NCBI GenBank assembly: GCA_034401795.1 | Contig: CM067367.1 | Coordinates: 51,240,884-51,304,883 of the forward strand | Reading direction: 5' to 3' | From: Chaetoderma sp. LZ-2023a | Lineage: Eukaryota; Mollusca; Caudofoveata; Chaetodermatida; Chaetodermatidae | Length of the DNA stretch: 64,000 nucleotides | Part shown: positions 55,820 to 64,000 of the stretch, one piece after another | Position numbering within the stretch: the stretch's first letter is position 1 | How the letters are laid out: each line of letters begins with the position of its first letter | The notes under the pieces: generated by a model | Told to the model about the DNA's origin: nothing | Databases searched by the model: none | The model's input: only the letters and a program-made list of their open reading frames with translations | Made by a program: the position numbers and the translations under genes

Positions 55820-56036
55820 GAATTTTAGATTGCGTGAGCTTGCGCTAGTTCGCCGTAACCTTGCGCCAGCTCGCCACAACCTTGCAGCGAGCTGCCACAA
55901 CCTTGCGGGAGCTACCCATTATTTTTTCGCGAGCTCGCCCAAGCAAACGTCATTTTCATGCTAGGTCGCACAAACTTGCGCAAACTCATGTGAGCTTGCG
56001 CAACCTCGCGCAAACTAACATCAGTTTCTCCATACA
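55820..56036 (+). repeat. Degenerate minisatellite (CTTGCGCGAGCTCGCC type)
   Basis: Roughly ten 18-22 bp units with CTTGCG and AGCTCGCC/CTCGCGCAAACT words; locally CpG-rich within AT-rich surroundings. Confidence 0.7.
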
Positions 56037-56424
56037 TATATAAAGAAAGGCAATAACACTGGTTCTAGGTAATATAACTCTGAGTCGAGTTGACCTGGCC
56101 ATGACCTGCTAAAATCGGCGGGAAATTTAAGTCTTTGTCTGAAGAAATCCAGTGCATTGACTATTTGTATATGCATGGGTTATGAGATATGGATACAGAA
56201 TTTACTATTTTGAAAAGTCTGACATAACTGTCAAATAGAATGATTAGCACTAGTAACCTTAAAATGGAAAACGCTGTCTTGGGACGCATAAATCTTGTTG
56301 ATTTGCTGCAATTTATTGACAGATACCATATTTAGTACAACTTCTTAAGCTCTATACTCTATAGTAATGCAGTGACCACTCTGGCCTTCTATTAATACAT
56401 GGATGTAATATGTTAACAATCTCT

Positions 56425-56650
56425 GGTTAATCATTTTTGGTCAAGAAAATGTAAATACCTGCCGATTGATGTACATTTACAAGCCAAGAGAACACAATTA
56501 AAAAAATGTATCACTAAAATGAATGACTGGCTGGGTTATCGAGCCAGTAACATTACAGTGGTAAATTTTCAATAAATGTATTCCCTTGGCCTGTCAATGG
56601 ACATTTGACAAGACCATAGCAGAGGCTGGTTTTGGCCGTTATGGTCATTA
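56425..56650. repeat. TTAA-type palindromic MITE copy
   Basis: GGTCAAGAAAATGTAAATAC arm, AATGACTGGCTGGGTTATCG-AGCCAGTAACATTACAGTGG core, CTTGGCCTGTCAATGGACAT and GTTATGGTCATTAATAG end. Confidence 0.75.
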
Positions 56651-56659
56651 ATAGCAAAC

Positions 56660-58600
56660 ATATCAAACAGGGTATCGTACAGCGTTAATGCATTGCTGAA
56701 ATTATATATTTTATATCCATTATTAGCTCACCTGGAGCCTGTCAAAAAGATTACTATCTCTAATTAAGGTTAAGCATGCACGAGGTTGCAGGAGCGCGCA
56801 CTTAAAGGTCATATATGGCGAGTGTATTTTAAGACATTATAATATATCCAGTCCTTCCAAGTCATATAGCTGTTATCAATTTGCTAATACATGGCATATT
56901 TTTATATTTATTGCCGATAAAGTACATAGCTTTAGAATATCGCGCCATGAATTACCTCCCTTGAATTCCAAGCAGCTGAGATGTCATAGTGGAACAACCG
57001 CTAAGCAAAGCTACATGTAATACAGGCAACACTGTTTAACCAGGGTAACTTTTTCATTCTATTGTATTTAGCAATAAATTTTGAAATAGGCAATGATCTC
57101 AATGATGTTCCCGGTAGACATTAGTCAGAAGTTTATAACAGCGCCGATGCCATATTTAAATATGAATATCTTGGGCACGAAAAACCCTTTTTTAGATGAG
57201 AACTGCTTCGAGAAAATATCTCAGTGTGATTCTGTAGATACTGTATTTTTGACACTCTATCTTGCTACATCCAGTATTGGTGGGATGGCCGTCAAGCGCG
57301 GATCTAGGATTTTATTATTGAGTTAGTCCAATATTGGAGAGGGTCTGTGAGGGCGTGACCCCTCTAAATGGCCATTTGGGGAGATATGGGTGGGCTGGTT
57401 CTTCTCCCTGAAAATTCTGATGCTATGCAAAGTCATTTCCTGCATTCCATTTGATAAACAACGTATCTATTTTGTATCCAAACTGCGCCTATAATTCAGC
57501 AGAATCTGTTATGATTTTCCAGACATATCTCTATTCCCACCCCCCCCCCCCCCCACACCATATGCACGCAAGCACGTAAGCATGCGCACACAACACACAA
57601 ACCAAATGCAAAGTCCACCGGTAGACCTGAATTTGTGAATTTGCCTAAGGTATCGCAATCAATTGATTTGTTTAAGTCTAAGACTGGAGAAAGCTAGGCC
57701 CATATTGGATACATTTTATAGGCCTATATAATTAAATCTCCTGTAGACTTAAGCCAAACAATTTGTGACAATCTAAAACATCAATTTTAACAAGCATTGA
57801 TTACAATATCATTTAGGGATATACATTATGCCAGCAATGAGTGACCGGGGGAGGGGGGGGGGGGGGAACTGCTGATAGGCTATGTGATTAACCTACTTGA
57901 ACAAGCAAATAACACTGCAGTCAGTTGCAAAAATTATGCCAAAAATACCTGTGGTCGGGCCTACACATTGCCACTTATGTTTTCTGTCATTCTAAACACA
58001 GGCCTACATATGCGTGCGTATCCTATATGTATGTGGCCGATGAGGTAAATTCTGGGTATATATCTAAATGTATACCACTTCTTTGAATGTAATGTAGCTA
58101 ACGTATAAATTCACGCATAACAACACTCACTCTCCAACGCTTTTACTGGAGTAATTTGTAGGTTTATGTACTAGAGACAAATGCTGGCTCTGAGTGTGTA
58201 CAATTGTCATGTATACTGAAAAAGCACATACATGAGTGAAGATGCGCAAAAAACGTGACAATAATAACTTATAACAGGTGGGTAAGATGAACTAAATTGT
58301 CATATTTAGATAGGCCTACATTTATTAACAGTGCACAAATTTACGTTTGATAGCTTACGCGTTGGAGACTGTCAAAATTGTTTGTTTACTATAAGCTTTC
58401 ATTGACATCCGCATGAACTGAAAGAGAGACGATCGATAACCGATATGTCAGTCTTCCTATGAATTCGTTCATCTGCTACTATTTATGCGCTTCCATCACA
58501 CGGAATGCTTGTTTTATCGACCAGTCGTAATTTTCAATAAGCCTACAAACCCCCAACAGACCCCCCTTTAGTGGGTTGGTCTGTAGTTTTATTAACCACT
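56660..58600. other. Region left of the gene start, no gene recognised
   Basis: Holds a fragment of the CTCACCTGG repeat end (56730), a 77-codon plus-strand frame at 57093-57326 with no recognised feature, a C run (57540-57553), a G run (57848-57867) and anonymous AT-rich DNA. The missing first exon(s) of EXOC8 may lie here. Confidence 0.4.
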
Positions 58601-58824
58601 ATAAAAACATACTTACCATTCAATCACTACTTGCTAAATCAAATATCTGCATTTAGCTATCAGAATAAAATTTTTATGCTCGCTTACATACTCCCTAATG
58701 CCAATACCATCACCATGTAGACCCTCAACCAGGCTTCTGGTAGAGGGACCCCCTGCATTAGCCTTAAAATAGACTGGCACCAGTCTGTACACACTCCTTG
58801 GTGACGCCTGTCACTAAGCACGCT

Positions 58825-58836
58825 TGCGCATGCGCA
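58825..58836. promoter_or_regulatory. Perfect NRF1-type palindrome TGCGCATGCGCA
   Basis: Matches the NRF1 consensus YGCGCAYGCGCR in a locally CpG-rich stretch about 660 bp upstream of the plus-strand gene start, on the side where EXOC8 should start. Such sites are typical of housekeeping promoters. It could serve a shared bidirectional promoter; this is inference. Confidence 0.5.
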
Positions 58837-58919
58837 GTAGGTCCCAAATGTGAAAACTGATTCACTTTTCAAATATTCTGCTACAGGCCCGCCTGGAAAT
58901 AAGTTAACCAAAAACAAAA

Positions 58920-59260
58920 ACAAAAACGGGACTAAATCGCGATCCCAAATATCGCGACTAAAAAAGTAGACGGGAGTGTTGAGCGTTTATACATTTTATA
59001 AACGGGACTGAATAATTTTATTGCGCCTAAGACGTTTATAGACGGGACTGATATTTTTTAACACGCGAGTATGGTCTACGCGTTTTGCGTTTGCGTTTAT
59101 GGAAAACATTGAAACGGGATTATAAATAAAGCGCGACTGGTCTACACGCGCGTATTAATACGTGTACGCGTGTGTGTATTCGTGACGCGTAAATCTCCTG
59201 AAAGATAGTGCATGTCGGTGCATTCAGTCATGAAACGGGTATATAAAAATGAAAATAAAT
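58920..59260. other. CpG-rich upstream stretch
   Basis: Many ACGCG/CGCGT words, and a direct repeat of TTTATAAACGGGACTGA / GTTTATAGACGGGACTGA (58993-59010 and 59032-59053). Contrasts with the AT-rich surroundings and fits a promoter region. Confidence 0.4.
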
Positions 59261-59391
59261 ATAAACTTAACTCGTCAGAAATAAAAACACTACGCGATAT
59301 GAATAAAGACTAAAGATAATAAATATTGCGTTGTTAGTTCCCCGTGGTGCAGAGATATATATATATATATATATGATACGCGTTTGCGTGA

Positions 59392-59399
59392 TGACGTCG
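59392..59399 (+). promoter_or_regulatory. CRE-like site TGACGTCG
   Basis: One mismatch from the TGACGTCA CRE/ATF palindrome, 95 bp before the presumed ATG, downstream of an AT run (59354-59374). Confidence 0.3.
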
Positions 59400-59493
59400 G
59401 CAGATGGCAGATTCTCACCATTTACCGGAAATCTGAATCTTGCCCGAGAATAACACGTGCGTTTGAGTATTACCATTATTACAAGTATGATCG

Positions 59494-59635
59494 ATGCAGA
59501 GTGTTCAAGTGTTTGATCAAACGACGGGTGTGTGGTACGAAGGCAAGGTTCTTGGAACCGACCCCGATAAAGGCTGCGTATCGGTGCGATGTGCTGGCTT
59601 TCCTAGGAAAACCTCCGATGCAACATTTCTAATCG
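59494..59635 (+). CDS. Unidentified gene, first coding exon; Tudor/Agenet-like
   Basis: A 142-bp exon from ATG to donor ATCG|GTAAGT. It encodes MQSVQVFDQTTGVWYEGKVL, GTDPDKGCVSVRCAGFPRKT and SDATFLI. The pattern V-x-V-x-x-x-x-x-x-W-Y-x-G-K-V is that of small SH3-like barrels (Tudor, Agenet). It leaves in phase 1, and the exon at 63679 begins with exactly the two bases needed. This ATG is chosen because it is the first in the frame and gives the complete barrel strand. The gene continues beyond the window. Function unknown to me. Confidence 0.75.
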
Positions 59636-59929
59636 GTAAGTATAAAGAAATAGTTTTACTTTCAGGCCTGTGTGTCCAATATTTGCACGTTATCGCTTCA
59701 TTAGTTCATATGAAAGCTATTGCAAAACTGTAGAATAGATGATATCTTGATGCTAATTACGTCTCGCATAGGGTCTACATTTAACTTTGATTAAAATTTA
59801 TTAAAGTATTATGAGATGTATTGACTAGCAATTTTTATATGCACTGACATCGAAATATATTACCTACCACCATCTTTCACCCATTAATACCCAATATCCC
59901 ATCTCCTTCCATCCCTCTCTTACTTTATT

Positions 59930-60310
59930 TTTATCCCCCCCCCCCAAACCTGGGCTCCCACTCAAAGAATATGTAAATTTGCAGACCAAGAGAAAGACTA
60001 TTTTTGAAAATTTAACACGAATGACTGGCTCCGTTATCTAATATAGTAATATATACATCATGCCAGTCATTTGTGATAAAATTAAACAAATATTCTTCTT
60101 GACCTGCAAAATTAGATTTGTCAAGACGAGTGTAGATGCCGTTTTTGGGGTGATAAGAGTGTTAACCCTTTAATGGTCAAATTTTGTCAAGAAAATTTTC
60201 TTATTGAATATCCATTTACAGGGCAAGAGAATAGAATTTTTGGAAATTTATCACTAGAATGACTGGCTCGGTTATCGAGCCAAGTCAGTCCAGTGGTAAG
60301 GGTCTTCAAA
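59930..60310. repeat. Two TTAA-type MITE copies end to end, after a C run
   Basis: 59965-60170: TGCAGACCAAGAGAAAGAC, CACGAATGACTGGCTCCG, GATAAGAGTGTTAACCC. 60170-60310: AACCCTTTAATGGTCAAATT, ACTAGAATGACTGGCTCGGT-TATCGAGCC, truncated after CCAGTGGTAA. Ten to eleven C's precede them at 59935. Confidence 0.75.
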
Positions 60311-61330
60311 TTTCGGTCTGACAATATTATATAGTACAATAAGCAAAATTCGTCCAGCCATCAGTATTTGCTGCTCACCCCATGCGCGTGTGTGTGCTTC
60401 GTTAATATTAGTTATAGACTGTTACAGGCGCATTAATTATGTTTGGTGTTAGTTAGGTATTTGGTTTGTGATGGCTCGTTGAGGGCTGATACAATTAGAA
60501 GTTTATTATTATTCAATCGTCATCCACATACTCCACCCCATTCAAACCCTACCCACATTTGATCTATGTAGCTCAAATTGTAAAGGACAGACGGTCACCA
60601 GATCAGCTCTATCACCTTTGTTTATTGTACTTCGACCGCTGACCGCATTAATCCACCCACCCCGCCAACCACCTGATTACACCTATTCATGCTCAGCGAA
60701 CCGAGTCCAGAAACAACTCGTCTACTGCGTACATTATTGACCGATAACTGGAGCTCTCGCTTTTGTTATACCGGTAGTTATCAAAGTAATTACCGGAACT
60801 GTTAGAGTGAGGAAAAGTTGAGTCTCTTTTTAAAAAAATCTATGTTTTTTACTCAGCGCCCAATCCTCATTTTATGAATTGAACCAGAAAAATATGTTAA
60901 CATGACGCAATAAATCGCGGAAGTTAATGGAATCATTTTAAAGGATTACAGGATTTTCATCAAAGCTTAAACACTATTTAGGTTGTGATGCAATTTTCGG
61001 CGCGTCTTATACTTCAAGGAAATTCACGGAGACTAGCATGCTTCTCAGCTAACCAAAGCCGCTTATTAGCGCGAATCTGATTGGTCAATCTAAGAAAAAT
61101 TTAACGTTAGCTTCCGAGATTTACGTGGGAAAATTAGCCAATGAAATAAAGCGTTGTATACTCGGCTTGTAGCTGGTTCTTATCTCCGCAGTCAACTGTC
61201 GATTGATGTAATTTGGTTAAAATAATGCTTCGATGTCCCAATATATATATATATATAAATCTACAGTAAAATAATTCTGATACCATATCAAAAATGATTT
61301 TATTTCATATTTGTAATTTCCGTTCAGGGA
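60311..61330. other. Intron of the plus-strand gene, nothing recognised
   Basis: AT-rich, with a short AT run at about 61240-61257; no exon or repeat family noticed. Confidence 0.4.
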
Positions 61331-62139
61331 TAGCTCCGACAAGCATGTAATATATGGACCTATCCTTTTCCTGTTATACATAAATAACTTGCCTGATAAA
61401 TTAAACTGTCATTGCAAAATCTTTGCAGATGATATGAAAATCTATGGAAACCCCACGGAATACAACGTTCAAGATAATATAAATGCCATATGCAGCTGGT
61501 CTACAACATGACAACTGTCATTTAATGCAAACAAGACGCATGTTTTACACTTTGGAAATAATAATCCAAGAAATGAGTACACTATGACAGATTCACCAAA
61601 AACATATACAGTGTCGACATCAGAAGTAGAAAGACTTGGGGTACATATTGATGACACACTTACTTTTGTTAAACACATGCCATAGTGTCAAAGGCAAACC
61701 AAATAGTGGGAATAATCAAATAAACCTTTACACAGTTAGACCCAGGTACTTTCACATTGCTGTACAAGTCTCTGGTGAGACCGATCCTAGAATATTGTAA
61801 CTGTGTGTGTGGTCACCCAGATTCAAGAGTCAATCAAAATTGATAGAACAAGTTCAGCGTCGGGCAACTAAACTGGTTCCCCAAGTAAAGAGCTATACAT
61901 ACCCAGCGAGACTTGAAAAACTCAATTTAATGTCATTGAAATATAGAAGATTCCGTGGCGATCTAATAGAAACTAAATATTTCTATATACATACAGAAAG
62001 CATAGCAGTAAAGATACCCGCAGGAACCATATCATCTTGGAACTCATTACCAGCACTAGTTGCTGAGTCATCAACTCTAGACAATTTCAAAACCAAGTTG
62101 GACAAACATTTTAAAGACATGAAATTCTTATTTGACTAA
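61331..62139 (+). mobile_element. LINE (CR1/Jockey-type) 3' part of ORF2, decayed
   Basis: Plus strand reads YGPILFLLYINNLPDKLN then FADDMKIYG (the catalytic box, FADD), LSFNANKTHVLHFGNN and VERLGVHIDDTLTF. After a shift it continues QVQRRATKLVPQVKSYTYPA, RLEKLNLMSLKYRRFRGDLI and SSWNSLPALVAESSTLDNF, ending at the TAA at 62137-62139. One in-frame stop and at least one frame shift are visible. 5'-truncated, not functional. It sits in the 4-kb first intron of the plus-strand gene. Confidence 0.9.
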
Positions 62140-62299
62140 AACATAGCCATGCCGATTATTTCAGCATAGATCTATGGCCTATACAAACAACTAGGTTGAG
62201 AAACAAACCAAATTGAATCCATTTGCCTCGGTCAATAACAAGCCAATGGCTTATGTCCTGTAATGATGATGATGACATAAACACTTATTCTCTTGACTT

Positions 62300-62385
62300 A
62301 ATTTGACGCAACGCTTTGATGTCTTAAGGCAGCCAGTTTTCAGTGAAATTAATTTCAAAATATTGAACAGTTCCTGTATGGCTGC
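62300..62385. repeat. Half hairpin-family module
   Basis: CAGCCAGTTTTCAGTGAAAT-TAATTTCAAAATATTGAACA-G; only one arm remains. Confidence 0.55.
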
Positions 62386-62609
62386 CTTGAAAATGAGATT
62401 TAGGGAATTCAGCGGATACATTTTTTCTCGTCACGTAGCAGAAAAAACATCTCTATCGGTTTCTTTCGTCTATTTCTGGCTTATACATAGTACATCTGAA
62501 ACTGCCGAATGAGAAATTCATCTCTTTAAAACGGTAGCTTTCGTTCTTCTATATTTTATACATCGTACGGTCCGAAAACCGCTGAACTGGACGTTTAGCA
62601 AGATCTACT

Positions 62610-62745
62610 TTTAGGCCGAGTGTAGGCTCTAATTCTTTGATTACTTTAGGGTAGGCCTGGATCCCTGGCTTAATGTATATGCAATGGAACCAGGGAACCA
62701 AGCCTACCCTAGAGTAGCTAAAGAGTTATTCTAAACTCTGACTAA
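62610..62745. repeat. Inverted repeat around TTTAGGGTAGGC
   Basis: CTCTAATTCTTTGATTACTT-TAGGGTAGGCCTGGATCCCT-GG faces CCAGGGAACCAAGCCTACCC-TAGAGTAGCTAAAGAGTT. Arms ~45 bp with a 25-bp loop. Confidence 0.7.
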
Positions 62746-62749
62746 GGTA

Positions 62750-63678
62750 TAACCGATGTCTGCTATTACATGGTTTCATTGGTTGAAAAAGGGAGAGCCA
62801 ATCAAAATCCTTGTTATCCAACGTCGGCTTGAACAGTGTTAGAACTAGTGTCGTCCATCTTTGTTTAACTGTTTGACGCTGATCATTTCAAGTTTATCTC
62901 ACGGAATACTTCGATTACTGTCAGTTTTATATATTTTCAAAACAATTCTTATTTTGATTTCGACTCCTTATTAGAATTTTATACGCAGTCTAACTCGGTT
63001 AACTGGGCTCGGTTGCTGCAATGCGCGTTTCACTACACGTGTCTATTTGGTCGACGGCATATCACAAACGCATTCAGGTTTAAGTTTTAAATGCATCGTA
63101 AAAGAATTCTGGGTGCGTTGACTTTTGAAAACTGATGCATTGATTTTTAAAAACTGATGCGTTGACAATGCATTGACCTTTAGAAACTGATGCGGTGGAA
63201 ACACATTTACTACACGTTTGAACGTTACGTTATTTCTGGGCTATACTGTACATGCAGTCAGTGCACTGTGCTGTAACTTAGTGAGTGCCCTGATGGTATG
63301 CAATTAAAAATGACTGAGGGTATGACTTGTGGATCTCAACAGTCAGATGCCCTCTACATGAGTATGTCAATTTTCATGCTTAGGAGAAATGTCTGTGCCT
63401 TGAATATGTATAAATCCATAGCCTTTAGAAATTGTTTTCAGAATTTGATAGGTCATTAGTTTGGCATCAATCTTTGATTTTCTTAAAATGTTACGGAATT
63501 TAAAAAGTGTACTCCTTAATCAATGGCCGATTTCAAGAAAAACTTAGTTAGTCAGAGTCAGCTTCCATCATGTCTATTTAAATACTTCAAATGCTAATGA
63601 TCCAGTTGAGCGTCACTTGTAGGCCATTCGCCCTCTTGTTATGCCTTGAGACACTCAAGTCCTGAACTTATTTTTCAG
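62750..63678. other. Intron of the plus-strand gene, nothing firm
   Basis: A short internal repetition of TGATGCGTTGAC / TGATGCATTGA words at 63120-63200; otherwise anonymous. Ends in a good acceptor (TTATTTTTCAG). Confidence 0.4.
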
Positions 63679-63945
63679 AACATACCAGAGATCCTGTACC
63701 AGAGCGCCTGCTGCAGAGGAACTCCACACTGAGCCGGTTAGAAGCATCACGCTTTTTAAAAGAGGACACTATATCGTACAGATTCCAAAATGGTGACGTG
63801 TTTAATGGAGTGGTTAAAGTCAATGATCCATTCAAAGGAGTTATAGAGATTACGGAAAATGACTATGTAATCAAGTATGAAGATTTGCTATGTGTAGCAA
63901 ATGAGACCACCACATCAGACAATGCTGAGGTGATTTATGCTAATC
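63679..63945 (+). CDS. Unidentified gene, second coding exon
   Basis: A 267-bp exon from acceptor TTATTTTTCAG to donor AATC|GTAAGA. Continued from exon 1 it reads EHTRDPVPERLLQRNSTLSR, LEASRFLKEDTISYRFQNGD, VFNGVVKVNDPFKGVIEITE and NDYVIKYEDLLCVANETTTS. Only this one of the three frames is open, and its phase fits exon 1. The stretch YRFQNGDVFNGVVKV ... VIKYEDLL again has the W/Y-x-G-x-V beta pattern, hinting at a second barrel. It leaves in phase 1, so more exons follow outside the window. Not recognised as any named protein. Confidence 0.8.
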
Positions 63946-64000
63946 GTAAGATTTAATAATAACCAGATTTAATATATAAAATGTAAATTTTCTCTTAAAT

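Noticed and set aside
59384-59632. 82-codon frame overlapping the first exon of the plus-strand gene
   Set aside because: It is in another frame. The 59494 frame has the barrel pattern and the right phase at the splice donor.
1-64000. CRISPR array, operons, ribosome binding sites, phage
   Set aside because: Spliced genes, MITEs, LINEs and DIRS elements show a eukaryotic nuclear genome; the tandem arrays have no spacer structure.

Overview
Eukaryotic genomic DNA, AT-rich, with spliced host genes and a dense load of mobile and repetitive DNA. A marine mollusc, probably a bivalve, is the best guess. Evidence is the spread of ACATGTA-type motifs and repeats that start like CAAGAGGCCCAATGG and end like CCAGGTGAGCTAAAA, which I recognise from bivalve genomes. 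This is an inference, not a species call.

The host backbone is one large minus-strand gene, EXOC8 (exocyst subunit Exo84). Eight consecutive coding exons lie at 50534-50385, 48886-48791, 44750-44656, 44222-44080, 24793-24640, 20351-20216, 15580-15437 and 2329-2278. All have canonical GT/AG borders and compatible phases. Together they encode about 320 residues of the N-terminal part (Exo70/Sec-type coiled coil, PH domain and start of the C-terminal helical region). The first coding exon is not securely found, and the rest of the gene lies left of base 1. A second gene starts on the plus strand at 59494 (exons 59494-59635 and 63679-63945, phase-compatible). Its two sequence-similar beta-rich segments suggest a Tudor/Agenet-like protein that I cannot name.

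The EXOC8 introns (0.4 to 19.3 kb) hold almost everything else. The 19.3-kb intron contains a three-level nest: a small TTAA-flanked piggyBac-type MITE (29621-43926) was split by an older, broken DIRS tyrosine-recombinase retrotransposon (29768-43820). That copy was in turn split by a younger DIRS copy that looks whole (35837-42851). The younger copy shows the full DIRS layout of inverted terminal repeats, gag-like, RT/RNase H/MT-like and recombinase frames, and an internal complementary region made of both termini joined.

Other content: a 1.44-kb hAT-type element with an 8-bp target duplication (4463-5904); about twenty copies of the TTAA MITE, some nested in each other or in other repeats; a second family built around a near-perfect ~90-bp hairpin that is reused inside larger repeats; 5'-truncated LINE copies on both strands; several tandem arrays with ~150-170 or ~330-bp units; long simple hairpins; and microsatellites and homopolymer G/C runs. 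I saw no rRNA, tRNA or CRISPR array.
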